Source: Cristatella mucedo (Eukaryota; Bryozoa; Phylactolaemata; Cristatellidae). Taken from it: a stretch of 64,000 nt of DNA. Positions 30,311-41,194 of this stretch are shown piece after piece; position 1 is the stretch's first letter, and each line of letters begins with the position of its first letter. A model generated the notes under the pieces. The model saw nothing but the letters and a program-made list of their open reading frames with translations. It ran no database searches and was not told where the DNA came from. Both the position numbers and the translations under genes were made by a program. The stretch is taken from positions 2,622,501 through 2,686,500 of the forward strand of contig WPIO01000049.1 in NCBI GenBank assembly GCA_009760855.2, read 5' to 3'.

Positions 30311-31054
30311 GCCGCCACTAGCCGTGCCTAAAGCAAAGTCGCAGTTCTAAAATTATTCTGGGAAGCGCACAAAGCAAAATCAAGCAAAATAACAGTTAGC
30401 TCTTAACTAAAAAAATGAGGTCGAGAGACGGCTCGGCCTTAAAAACTCGTTAGTAGGGATGCTCGTAAGTTAAACTACCTCTACAGCAAAGTGCAACAAG
30501 ACCACGACAGCTCAATTACGCCGAATCTATCAGTAAATAACTAGGGGAAAGCTAGGCCGAACTGGAGCACTAGCTCGACCTGATCTGGCCTAAAGGCTTG
30601 AGTTTTCTTACCTCTGGCTTAGAATCCGGAATTTCGTGGTGTGACATCCAGCTAAAGCCAGAATACTCCAACTACGTAACCGCTGAGGCATCGTCACGAC
30701 GACCGCTGGGCGGAAGTCCGAATTCCGACCTGCTGCCGGTGCTGCAGGTCTTACTTCCGGGAGCTGGAAAACAGATTCGCGCTTACTTAGAGTTAAGCAC
30801 TACAGTATTTTAATTGAATCTAACCAAGACGCATCAAATCGGTGGATTAGGACGCAGTGCACTTACGCTTTCGGCCGATCTGCTGCAGAGAACTACGAGG
30901 CCTAAACGTGGAATTTTTCAAAGCTCAGCTACAATTGGTGATGATTTGCCTAATCGTCTGGAGGTGATAAGGCATATGCCTAGAAGTCAGATGACAGCTT
31001 ATAACGCCACGGCTTCTGCACACGAATCTAAATCTCAATTTTTCGCCAGCCTCT

Positions 31055-31505
31055 GCAGCCAAACAAACACTCCGCTTTTCGGAATCCAACAGTCTACCAA
31101 GACCTTGTACAAACCTCAAATCCTTTGGGCACTGCACATTTAGTTCGTATGCTCCCAATGCCTGGAATTCCCTCCCGACTTGCGTCGGAAAATCTCCTAA
31201 TACATCCAGACTGACCACTTTTAAAAAGAAATTAAAAAACACCTATTGTGGACTGCATTTAGTGGGTCCATTTGATTCGTCCTTAATGTGCTAATGCGTG
31301 CTGACACTGTGCATGCTGCCACTAACCACATTTACATGCTAACCCTGTGCATGTCACCCCTAACCATGTTATTCATGTTGTTTATCAAGCATGATAATAC
31401 TCACCATTCAATTGCATTTCCCTTTGCAGCAAACGTAAATTGCCTGAAAAGAGACTGAGCTCTCTGAGGGCGCTTTATCAAGTGCATTATTGTTATTATT
31501 ATAAT
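31055..31505 (+). mobile_element. CR1/L2 LINE 3' end
   Basis: It begins CTCCGCTTTTCGGAATCCAA and ends with the CAGCAAACGTAAATTGCC tail and ATTATTGTTATTATTATAAT. Sequence on its left side (30615-31055) aligns to the region right of opsin B instead. Confidence 0.75.
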
Positions 31506-31614
31506 TACTGCGCCCAAGGCTTTCCGTTAGCAATTACTGTCCGAGAACTTGAACCTATCTGGAAAGCAGTTATGGTGGACGCTTCAAGTTAGCAATTTAA
31601 CTACACATGTTAGG

Positions 31615-32208
31615 CTATTTTAAAAATGGGAATTTTCTCGTTAAGTTTTGAACCAAACGATCCATTAAACGAATTGCGTTTCCAGCAGCCCACCTTCCTG
31701 TATTGGAGGCAGGAGGAGTCACTTTGACAAGGGTTAGCGTCAGCACTCGGCGATTCGGTGTGAAGGAAGCATTTGTGGGCATCAGGTTCATCTCGCCCAG
31801 CACATTGGCGCATAAGGAAAATAGCAGTTCCATAGAACAGTCCAGGCCTTGCAGGGCCAGCGTTTGTATACAGCATCGACGGCTCAGAGCGGTAAGTCTA
31901 GGCAGCTTCATTTGTGAAGCAAGAACGAGCAGCTGGCAAATGCTGTCCCATCTAAACTTTGACCCCGGGAGAGCAATAGAAAGGAGACGTTGAAGTACGG
32001 CACGCACAGGCACGTAACTGGCTGCGTCCGGTGGAAAATGCGTTACGACAGCAACTGAAACTTCTAAAGCTGTCTTGGAATAGGCGGGATGAGCCGTAAT
32101 GTCATTAGAAGTCTTGATCGGATTTGGTCTCCAACGCATAACAGCAAAAACAATGACCCGAGCAGTGATTGCCTGGCTAAGCATTCCATTCCATTGACTC
32201 TTCGACAT
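31615..32208 (-). other. Hypothetical 197-codon open frame (minus) in the spacer
   Basis: An uninterrupted frame from MSKSQWNG to the end RKFPFLK. I recognise no domain; a stretch with several leucines and cysteines (RLTALSRRCCIQTLALQGLD) is its only feature. The paralogous sequence beside opsin B keeps only VLAKVIPPLSQIGKSAAG-like pieces and has shifts and stops. It could be an exon, an old transposon ORF or chance. There is no transcript evidence in the sequence. Confidence 0.25.
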
Positions 32209-32445
32209 CAGAAATGGTTAGCGCTTCCGGTTAGTAGCACGAATTTAATAGGGACCCCATCACAATCAAATGCACCCATTATTTCCAGTGCATGAAAGAA
32301 GTTTCTCAATCGGCAAGCGTTCAGCCCACTACGCTCTGTAGAGTCAGTGACTTATGACAACTTTGCATTTAATTGCAAAACCATGTCCGTCATTTGAGCC
32401 AAGAGCACCCTTTGTCTCTGATTCTCTATGTAATCTCATCTCAAT

Positions 32446-32690
32446 CGCACTCTCTCTCTCTCTCTCGCCATCTGTTTCTCTGCCTCTCACTCTCTCATTC
32501 ACTCTCTCTTTTTGTCTCTATCTCTCTCTATCTCGCTCCCTCTCACACTCTCATTCACTCATTCTCTTTCTCTCTCTTTCTTTCTCTCACTCACTATCTC
32601 CACGGCTCTTTAACTTTCTTTCTGGCTCTCCCTCTCTCTCTCTTTCTCACTATCTCAGGTGAGGGCTTTCGCTATATTTCTTTCATTCTC

Positions 32691-32721
<31 letters not shown>

Positions 32722-32820
32722 CTATGGCTCTTTCACTTTTTTCTGGCTCTCTCTATCTCTGGTGCGGGCTTTCGCTATTTTTTACCATTCTCTCTCTCGC
32801 TTGCTCTCTCACTCTCAGGC
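32446..32820. repeat. CT-rich low-complexity tract
   Basis: Impure (TC)n over 370 bp. An internal pair of GCGGGCTTTCGCTAT / GAGGGCTTTCGCTAT units about 115 bp apart suggests local duplication. The matching place right of opsin B (44335-44410) has a much shorter CT run. Confidence 0.9.
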
Positions 32821-33536
32821 ACTAGCTCTATCGCTCATTCAAATTCTTGATCTCGATCTCTCCGGCTTACTACAGGTACTAGTTGCACAGGATGAGGCTA
32901 CCTAATAATAGAAACCACTCCATCACATCAAACCTGAGCAATTTGCAGAGCGATGTCGGATGGCCCGATTGCCAGCTAGAAGCGCCGTTACGTAAAATTT
33001 GCTAGGCAAAGCTCCACTTGTATAGTCTGGCGGACCAAAGTAAGTGAAGCGAGGCACTCGGAGCTCCAGTGTACAGATTGTTGCAGCCAGTAAGAAAGAC
33101 GAGTCGCACCTGACGAAGAATTTTGGCTGCTACAGGAATGTGATTGGCGCCTGGACTTTGCGAGAAAGCGACATTCTTAAAATATTCAAAGAGGCTAGCT
33201 ATAAGTTTAGTTCTCTCATATCGCAATGCCTATTTCTTGCTAGTATCAGTATTCTTAAAAAGATGAGTAAATCATCATAGATCAGCAAGAATTACCAGCG
33301 AGAATCGAAGTCACTTAATGAGTTGAAAATTTGGATTCTGGCTATTTGGATTTTGTGGCATTGCTCATTCCAGTTATTTCAAGAGCTACAAGCCCTCAGC
33401 TCAGAGTCTCAGTACTGGGATAACGTAACCGAGTTTCAATTGGGCAACCAAGAAAATTCCTCTGCCACTGGTGATGCGTATTGCGTCGTAACTTTCGAAA
33501 AATCGTAGGGGTTCAGCCATGAGTCTCCATTTCTGA

Positions 33537-33537
<1 letters not shown>

Positions 33538-33582
<45 letters not shown>

Positions 33583-33895
33583 GGTACTTGATAAAGCGCC
33601 CTCAGAGAACATAATCTCTTTCTAGGCACTTTACATTTGCTGCAAAGGGAAATGCAATTAAATGGTAAGGAAAATCATGCTTGAAAAACAAACAAAATGA
33701 ATAACATGGTTAGGGGTGACATGCACAGGGTCAGCACGCATAAGCACATCAAGGACGAATCACAGGGACCCACTAAATGCTGTCCTCAATAGGTGTGTTT
33801 TTAAGATCCTTTTAAATATGGTCAGATCAAGGATGTTCTGACGCAGGTCGGGAAGGAGTTCCAGGCTTTGGGAGCATACGAACTAAATGCAAATG
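33538..33895 (-). mobile_element. CR1/L2 LINE 3' end (minus) with (ATA)n
   Basis: A (TAA)n run at 33538-33584 followed by GGTACTTGATAAAGCGCCC and GGGGTGACATGCACAGGGTC, the complement of the family 3' end. It stops near the codons for the AFSSYAPKAW block. Confidence 0.75.
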
Positions 33896-34149
33896 GCATG
33901 GCTGCTCTTGGACGATCAACGGATATAATTTTACTCCGAGCCATGATGCATCTCTCTCTCTCTCTCTCTCTCTCCCCATCTCTCGATCTTTCGCTCTCTG
34001 GCTTCAATTCTCAATTCCTAACTGAACTGTTGCACCAGTTGTTTTATTTCCCCTCGTGTAGGTGTTTGTCAACAGCAGCTTCGGCTTTCTGGGTCATAGA
34101 CTGTAGAAATCGCCTCCACAATTCATACGCAATGGCATCTGTTCTCTTG

Positions 34150-34330
34150 CTGCCAAGCGTAGCACACTACTTCCAGCAGTCCTGAGCTGCAGCATTCATG
34201 CTTATTGCAACCTGAATTGCTTTCCTGACTAATGTATGCTTCTCAGCTTTTCTTTGTTACGTGAAAGGAAGAGTGTTGACTGCGGCATTCTCACCTAAAG
34301 TAGCTTAGCATTTGATTGGATCACCTCAGC
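34150..34330 (+). repeat. ATTAC-tailed unclassified repeat, copy 4
   Basis: The segment CAGTCCTGAGCTGCAGCATTC followed by TTTTCTTTGTTACGTGAAAG lines up with copies 2 and 6. Both ends are degraded. Confidence 0.4.
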
Positions 34331-34576
34331 CTAACATCTACTTAGTCTTTGATGGCTTGTGCAAATACGAACTGAAATAAATACACAGACATAAATACGG
34401 AAACGATAGCCTAGAATCAGTAAGGTATACACTCTAAGAATAACAGCAGGAAAGAATGCACGAAAGGTAATTGAAAAGTGGTCAACGGCAAATGAGGCGA
34501 CAAATGTAGAGGTGCTGACGGCCATTGTAGAAGCTGAGGCTCAATAATGTCTTATCAGGAAGGCTGAAATTCGGCT

Positions 34577-35026
34577 TTGATAGCCGGGGCTCACGAGTTT
34601 CCACAGGTGAAAACAACTGATCCGGGTGTGGCACAGTTATTCGGAACCATAGCCTCCCTTGACGGTATGGCGAACGTACCGATTCTTCTTCCTAGGCCGG
34701 TCACCGCCAGAATGGAGTCTACAACTAGTGCAACTTGCTACGAGACTGATGCTGTGTATGCTACATATGTGACGGTCTGCTATTCTTATCCTGATCAATT
34801 GGCTTTAAACATCATACATCGTGCTGCTCCTAGTATCCCCACAACGGCTAGTGCAGTTGCTGGAAACCATAATTATTCTCCAGATCAGCTCGCTCGTTCT
34901 GAGTTCAGTACGGTAGAAATACCGCACCTCTTATGCTCGCATTTTATGATGGACGGAGAGAATGCTTGTATGTATGATGCCTATTGTGCATCTAAAATAC
35001 GCCTACGTCCTTTTGACATGGTCTAG
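34577..35026 (+). other. Hypothetical 149-codon open frame
   Basis: The frame encodes a balanced, non-repetitive sequence with two similar segments, YSYPDQLA and YSPDQLAR, about 35 residues apart. A CCACAG|GTG near the start could be a splice acceptor. I recognise no family. It may be an exon of an unknown gene or a transposon remnant. Confidence 0.25.
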
Positions 35027-35384
35027 ATCGCTTATCTGCATGTCTTGATATCAGTGCTCCCTGTTTCCTGCTCTGATGGATATTTAAGCTTGGTGAATGC
35101 AACAATGCTACGGCCTGATCTGCGAGAAAGTTCGAAAGAAAGAAACATTTCACAGATCCAGATTCCATTCTTAGAGATGCGGCTTGTAACAACCCAGCCT
35201 AACCCGTGTTCATAGCCTAACCTAAGAAGCATATTGAGTTCGGCGGCCGCTTTTTGGCCGGCGAGGCTAATGTTGAACAAGAGAAATACAACTGCAAGCT
35301 TACGTAGCATTTCGTCGACCTTCATTGATTGTTGACGATATAAGGGTGTAATGTGCGGTTCCGTTTTAAGATTGACTCAAAGTG

Positions 35385-35880
35385 AAGCAGTGCATCCACT
35401 TCATGCTTCTTTACCTCACTTTTAGATCCCTCCACTTTTGGGCTCTAGCATTACTGTCAGATCTACTTCCAACCATGCCAGGAATCATACCGCAGGCTTT
35501 TCTGAATCTGATAATTTAGCTACACTTCGTACGAACCTCTAATTTTTTGAAGACCGGCCTTTATCTTGTATGCTGCTAATGCTTAGAACGCACATCCGAC
35601 CGGCGGAACATCCCCTGATCTGTCGAATTTAAAAAGAAACTAAACGCATCTGTTTATTGCAGCACATAGTGGGTCCAGGCGATTTGTTCTCTACAAGCTG
35701 ACAAGTGCTGACACTTTGCATGCTGCCACAATCAATATTTGCATGCTGACTTTGTGCAATTCAGCCCTAAACTTGTTATATTTCTTATCATCGAGCATGC
35801 TACTACTAACCGTTCGATAGTGCTTTCTTTGAAGCAAATATAAAGTAACTATAAAATATTGATTTCTCTGAGGGCGTTGT
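35385..35880 (+). mobile_element. CR1/L2 LINE fragment
   Basis: The + strand has LTFRSLHFWALALLSDLLP-like codons and the tail AAGCAAATATAAAGTAACT. It meets the next, oppositely oriented copy tail-to-tail at the (ATA)n run. Confidence 0.65.
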
Positions 35881-36650
35881 ATAATAATAATAATAATAAT
35901 AATGCACTTGATAAAGCGCCCTCAGAGAACTCCATCTCTTTCTAGGCGCTTTACATTGGCTGCAAAGGGAAATGCAATTGAATGATGAGTAATAGCATGC
36001 TTGATAAACAAACAACATGAATAACATGGTTAAGGGTGACATGCACAGGGTCAGCACCCACATGCACATGAAAGACGAATCAGAGGGACCCATTAAATGC
36101 TGTACAAAATAGGTGTGTTTTTAAGTTCTTTTTAAATGTGGTCAAGTCAGGGGATGTTCTGACGCATGTCGGGAGGGAGTTCCAGGCTTTGAGAGCATAC
36201 GAACTAAATGCACGGTCTCCAAAGGATTTAAGGTTTGTGCGAGGTACTGGTAGACTGTTGGATTCCGAAAAGCGGGTGGTACAATGCTTATCCTGCTGGA
36301 GAGTAGATCCAAGAGAAAGGCTGGAGCCAAAGAATGAACTGACCTAAAAGTGAGCGACAAAACCTTGAATTCAATCCGTTGCTTGTCTGGTAGCCAGTGC
36401 AGGTCGGCGAGAAGTGGTGAGATGTGGCAACTGCGACGCTCACGACAGACAAGCCTGGCTGCGGAGTTTTTTACCAGCTGCAATCGCCTGATCGCACATG
36501 CCGGTAGGCCAGTAAGCAGTGAGTAGCGGAAGTCGAGAGTGGATGTCGAGAATGCATGGACCAACTTGGACGTGGTATCCTCATCTAAACAAGCCCGAGT
36601 TTTAGCAATTTTATGTAGCTGAAAGTAGGCAGGTTGGACTGAAGAGTATC
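35879..36650 (-). mobile_element. CR1/L2 LINE 3' end (minus)
   Basis: After an (ATA)n run the sequence reads ATGCACTTGATAAAGCGCCC. The minus frame at 36142-36564 encodes VKNSAARLVCRERRSCHISP, LADLHWLPDKQRIEFKVLS and MLSKPGTPSRHASEHPL, which is shifted out of the AFSSYAPKAW frame. It is truncated near 36650. Confidence 0.8.
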
Positions 36651-37067
36651 AAATGTGGTTCTATTAGTATTGTTATTAGTATTACGGTTTAGTCCGCTTA
36701 TCAGCTCGCACAGACCACTATGATCGAGCCCTTTACCAGCCGACTAATGCCACTGACCCAGCTATCGTTTCACGAGTTATTCGACTTTCTTTTTTTCAGT
36801 ACCCATGGCTCTGCCAACATGAACTCGCCACGTGAGTAGCAGTGGACTCTCTCGTTTAAAGCATTGCCAGCGTTGGTTTATAAGCTTGCAGACGAACGCC
36901 AAGAGTGCAACGCGATCGCGCAAGCAGCGATAAACCTAAGGTATTACTTTTAAGCATCGTAACGTAGTGCGTCTCAGCTTGTAACTTCGCAAAGTCGCAA
37001 GGACTACGTGGTTTTTAAGTTGACGTTTTCTGTGGCACACCGAAAGCCCGAGCGGCTTTTGGTCCGT

Positions 37068-37134
37068 ATGCTATATATATATATATTATATTTATATATA
37101 TATATAGCATATCATATTATATATATGCATATTA

Positions 37135-37165
<31 letters not shown>

Positions 37166-37212
37166 GCATATCTTATTATATATATATATATGTGCTATAT
37201 ATATATTTTGGT
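37068..37212. repeat. TA-rich tract with ATATAGCATAT palindromes
   Basis: Several TA runs separated by TATATAGCATATC units, able to fold back on itself. It marks the left side of the opsin B block. Confidence 0.9.
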
Positions 37213-37609
37213 CCGTATCCTACTGACGAGCCTGCATTCACGACACTCTAGTGGATTCATCTCGCGATTAGCCGAAAAACAGGGCGGCTCACGTCGTGAG
37301 CCGCACTTACCCGGTTGGGAGTGAACAAACGCGTATTGTTACAAACTCTATTATTAAGACTCAAGCGCCTTGGCCAAGCTTGCTTGCGCCATCGCATATA
37401 GCTGCGGATATCTTGCGCCACTTGAGTTTGCCGCTACCTCAAACCACTCCTCCCACTTTACATCTACTCCCTTTGATGTGAGCTCCGCAACATGCAAGGA
37501 GCGGGAGTCCGACAGACAAAGCGACTAAGCCCGAACCGAAGCCGCGAGCGCCGCGGCGACTTCCGGCGCTTCTATCGGGGAAACAATCGGCTCGCGTCTC
37601 TCCTACCAG

Positions 37610-37719
37610 GTTGCCGTATTTACGCTTTCACATCGTTCCTATTCGGATGCGACAGCCTGCTCGCAATAAGGCCGCATGGCCGCAAGCGAACACGTCGGCG
37701 CCTGCCCTGCCTCACTTAG
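37610..37719 (+). pseudogene. Opsin B pseudogene, exon 3 homologue
   Basis: The acceptor region (CTCTCCTACCAG) and the first 20 codons match exon 3 of copies A and C (CRIYAFTSFLFG). After the codons for LLAI the sequence has a net gain of 2 nt (110 versus 108 nt), which shifts the frame and destroys the TRY region. A TAG falls just before the donor. The donor region has been copied three times in a 29-bp minisatellite. No exon 1 or 2 is recognisable upstream. Confidence 0.82.
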
Positions 37720-37796
37720 GTACTCCTATTTACGCCTTCCTCACTTAGGTACTCCTATTTACGCCTTCCTCACTTAGGTACTCCTACTTACGCCTT
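37710..37796. repeat. 29-bp minisatellite, 3 units, containing the exon 3 donor of opsin B
   Basis: Units start at 37710, 37739 and 37768 and read CCTCACTTAGGTACTCCTAT plus TTACGCCTT; the third unit has one change. Each unit contains the exon end and GT donor. Confidence 0.95.
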
Positions 37797-37970
37797 CGCG
37801 ACGGCAACTCGAGGCGCGCGACCAGCGAGGCAGCGTCGGTATTTCCAACCTGGAAAGCGCAATGGTGTAAGAGAGAACTTCCAGTGAAGCGCACACCGCT
37901 CCGCCCTCCGTCGGCTCGCTGCCGCACCGGTATCGAGTCCCTCATGGTTTGCTCGTCGCTGTCGCCGCAG

Positions 37971-38325
37971 GCGTCGCTGTCGCCGCGTTCCTGACACCTG
38001 GAAGAATCGCCAGCCTGTGGTCGGTCGCCTGCCTGTGCGCCCGCAGCGCCCTCTGGACGACGCTCGCTCGACTGGACGCGAGCGAGAAACGTGTAGTTCA
38101 TCGTCGGCATCATACTTCTCTGCCGCGATCGCCGCTCCGCTCTGTGCGATTGCATTTTGCCACGGGTCCATATTGAAGCACGTCAGGCGTACGACGGCGG
38201 CTCGGCCGTCGGACGCGTTCGAGTCACTCAAGCTATCGCAATTGCTGACGGCGCTCTGGTGCGGAGCCGAGTGCTCTTCAACAGGACAACTCTTTAACAG
38301 GAGCGCCAGCTCGAGCTCGGCCAAG
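37971..38325 (+). pseudogene. Opsin B pseudogene, exon 4 homologue with loop-2 deletion
   Basis: The sequence matches exon 4 of copy A from FLTPGRIA through SALW, then jumps to the codons for LDWTRASN-like sequence. The missing 56 bp encode the loop-2 segment with the tryptophan, the counterion glutamate and the disulfide cysteine. Because 56 is not a multiple of 3 the frame is also lost. The TM5 region survives only as nucleotide similarity (ending TGCCACGGGTCCATATTGA). The position of the exon 4 donor reads AAG|GC where copy A has AAG|GT. Start and end are by alignment to copy A. Confidence 0.8.
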
Positions 38326-39024
38326 GCTCGCGAGCGTCTTCTGAGGTTCGACAGGCACTTACAGTTTGGCTCCGCCCACGTGCGGCGTGCAAGCGATCAT
38401 TCGGCGAAAGTCCGCGCTGCTCGTGGCTGCAGCGAGCGTGCGAACCGCCAGAGCACCACAGCCTGCTCTGTCGGCGGACAGGAGGAAGCGTTTTGGCGAA
38501 TCCCGCATGCACACTTATTGCCCATAGCCCACGATCCACGAGCATCGGGCATGCGCAGACGTCGCTCCCTATCACTCGAGGCATTCAAGCTCATTTTCTA
38601 AGGCGGGGCTCCTGCATCTTCCGGATAGGCTGGCGAGCGAGCCCAGCCATTTATTATCGGGGCGGGTGGGGTGGTGGTGGAGGGGTGCTGTAGTAACGTG
38701 TCGATCAATTGGTCTTAAATGCTCTGCAGTTTTGAAATTAGTTTAGTCACCTAGTTGCAGCTTTGAAAATGAATCGAGCATTTTGAGATTGAAAACGGGC
38801 AGCCCGTGGCCTTCTGCAAAAGCATTTCGTCGGCACGATGCTGACAGCACGTGGTTATTCCAGTCACCTTTTCACGATTAGTGATCCTGCTCTCCTCGAG
38901 GTTTTCTTCGTTAGTTCTCTGAAATTCGACTGAGTCCAATGTCGTTACGCATCTTGATTGCAGAAATACCAATATTGGCTAAAGTCTGCTCTCGTGAATA
39001 GCTGCATTAAAATGAGGCATCCAT

Positions 39025-39405
39025 TTGTGTCAGCAACAAGTGGGTTCACGCGATTTGTCCTTCATCCGTGCTTTACGCATGTTCTCTCCATGCACGCTGC
39101 CACTCGCAGTATCTACATGCTGGCAAGCCTGCATATCACCTGTAACACTGCTATACTTGTTCACATTACGCAAGCTACCACTAACCATTCTCAATCACGA
39201 GTCATTTACAGCATATGCAAAGTGCCCAGAAATAAATTAAGTTGTCTGAGGACGCTATAGCAATGTATTATTGTTATCATCGTTATTATATCAAGCGTGA
39301 TATTACTCGCCATTCAATCGCGTTCCCTTTGCAGCAAATTTAAAGTGCCTAGAAAGAGATTGAGTTCTCTGAGGGCGCTTTATCAAGCGCATTATTATTA
39401 TGAAT
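39025..39405 (+). mobile_element. Two adjacent CR1/L2 LINE 3' tails
   Basis: The first ends GTGCCCAGAAATAAATTAAG..ATTATTGTTATCATCG near 39290, the second is GCAGCAAATTTAAAGTGCCT to ATTATTATTATG near 39405. Both point the same way. Confidence 0.65.
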
Positions 39406-39579
39406 ATTTTTAAGTATCGCTTGCTACACCGTCCCATACATTGGCTTCGATGGCGTCGGGCTTAGTTGCTGGAATTCTTGTTTCGGATTATCCTGACAAT
39501 CCTGTGACGGCCATTGACTTACAATAATAGTAATAAATTAGCCTAGTGCTCCAAGGGAACAAAAAAGTAATAGCTAATT

Positions 39580-39855
39580 AAACAGCCTCTTTTGTTAAGC
39601 AACAGGCGAGCCGTTAGGGCTATCGCTGCCGCTTGCAGAGGTCACTAATAGGATCACTAATCATTCGATCGTGCTTCCTTTGCAGCAATTTTAAAGCACC
39701 TAGAAAGAGATTGAGGCATCTGAGGGGGCTTTATCAAATGTATTATTAGTGATGTAATCGTTTTATTATCGCCCACGGCATAATTCAGATCCACGACCTC
39801 AGGACCGATTTCGTGAAAAGCAACCGCTTTACCTAGTTTGCCATCACGGCTCAAC
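39580..39855 (-). mobile_element. tRNA-derived SINE, copy 3 (minus), split by a LINE tail
   Basis: Read on the minus strand it begins GCCGTGATGGCAAACTAGG and TTGCTTTTCACGA, the head of the family, and ends at CAAAAGAGGCTGTTTAAT. The middle is broken at about 39650-39765 by a CR1/L2 LINE tail in the opposite orientation. Confidence 0.6.
39650..39765 (+). mobile_element. CR1/L2 LINE tail inserted in a SINE
   Basis: The sequence CATTCGATCGTGCTTCCTTT to TTATCAAATGTATTATTAG is the family 3' end. The SINE (minus strand) continues on both sides. Confidence 0.65.
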
Positions 39856-40382
39856 TTATGCTCTCCATGTTCACTTTAGATATTATCGAAAGATGCAACG
39901 TGTTGGCGTGCGATGGGCGGTTACTCTGGTGCAACTGCGAGTGAACACCGGACAATGAACTTGGGCGAAAGAAAGGCTGTGAGGAGCAAGTACTTGTTCT
40001 TCCTTTGAAATTTCGATTTGGTGCGTGTCGTGCTGCCAGTCGGTAGCTAGTACCGAATTTTGAGTTCATTGGATCTGATGGTCGGTTCACAAGGGAGTTT
40101 GAAGAAAGTTTGATGCACAAGGACACGACCAGAGTCAGAGAAGCAAGAGCTACGACCGTCAACGAGAGGAAAAATTAGTTTGGATAGGTAAACCTGATAT
40201 ACAGATCGAAGAGACTTGGATGGAATGGACTAATGCAACGAAGTAAACGGGCAGCTTAATGGAGAGATGGTGCATGCTAAAGAGCCCATACTTCAAGTGG
40301 CAGCTAAAAGTTGGCGACGGACAAGTTTAGTTTACAAGTTTTCTGTGCTCTGTAATTGTACGTTAAAGAAGACTAATCAAGT

Positions 40383-40522
40383 GACCCCGGCAGCTGCTGC
40401 AGCCGTCGTCTACGCCACAGCGGCTATTGCTGCTAAAATGTGGCTGCTACAATGCTGCTGCAGCAATGCTGCCGACGCAATACTGCTGGTACAATACTGC
40501 TACAATGCAGCTGCTGCAAAAC
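40383..40522. repeat. CTG/CAG-rich low-complexity sequence
   Basis: An impure triplet stretch (GCTGCTGCAGC, CTGCTACAATGCTG and similar) about 140 bp long. Confidence 0.8.
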
Positions 40523-40659
40523 TGACCAGTGTTATTATTTCCCTGAAGCTGTTAACAAATTTTCGCTTCGAGGCTAGTTTACAAATCCCAGAGGTGTAGC
40601 CCTGTGCCTTCTTTGTTGAAGGTGTTTTGCTGGCTTTTGTTTGATTAACAATACTTACC

Positions 40660-41080
40660 CAAATTGTTACACCGAGCCGCAAGGCCAGCCGTGACTTGGC
40701 ATCTTCATATCTAACGGAGCTACTGCACCTGTTTCAGAATCTTCGCACGCTCGGGAATTCTACGGAAGATATATTAGCTGCTTCATTCCTACACTTATAG
40801 AGCATTGCCGGCAGAAGTTTTTGCTCTGTAGGTTTGCTGCTGACTGTATCAATCCTTTCCTGCCATCGTGAGCTGCTACTTTAATACTACTCACCACCTT
40901 AACTGCACTCCAGACTCAGCTGTGCTCCTCAATTTATTTTCGATGCTTGAGATGAAGTCTGATGGCTGCTGCTTGCCTACCAAAACTCTCATAGGCCTTT
41001 AGAGGGCTATGTGAAAATCTCCTGCGAAACACTCACTTAATGCTAGCACCGTTGCTGAGCTACAGATGGAGATACAGATT
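40660..41080 (+). repeat. ATTAC-tailed unclassified repeat, copy 5
   Basis: It has the CTGTTTCAGAATCTTCGC block, the GTGAGCTGCTACTTTAATAC block and a terminal GAGCTACAGATGGAGATACA, the same end that precedes the ATTAC tails at 3300 and 63050. It lies between exons 4 and 5 of the opsin B pseudogene. Confidence 0.5.
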
Positions 41081-41194
41081 AGATTATATTGCATGTTGCT
41101 AATGTTGCTGCTGCTGCTGATGGAGTCACTGCCACGCTACCGCCATGCTTGCTTCTGCTGCCTTTGCTGATGAATTCGCCATGCCACGTTTTAT

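Larger units (their letters stand above)
28967..30614 (+). mobile_element. hAT-like non-autonomous element, composite, with LINEs inside
   Basis: The left end is CAGAGGTCGGCAAAGG at 28967, a hAT-type terminal sequence. Ends of the inverse form are at about 29389 (TTTTGCCGACCTCTG) and 30613 (TTTTCTTACCTCTG). Flanks are GCTTAAAG on the left and GCTTAGAA on the right, a near 8-bp target duplication. The paralogous place beside opsin B (near 42555-42570) reads CGCTGCTTGGAGTCTGG without the insertion, i.e. an empty site. The nested pieces are a LINE tail (29160-29280) and a LINE copy (29405-30310). No transposase is present. Confidence 0.6.
30615..32350 (+). repeat. A-B spacer block, pair of 42545-43850
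   Basis: The parts 30615-31055 and 31600-32350 align with 42560-43010 and about 43100-43830 (for example GGGGTGTGACA / GTGGTGTGACATCC and the GAGCCAGTCACTGACTTAT-like end). A LINE at 31055-31505 interrupts it. It holds a 197-codon minus-strand frame, listed separately. Confidence 0.55.
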
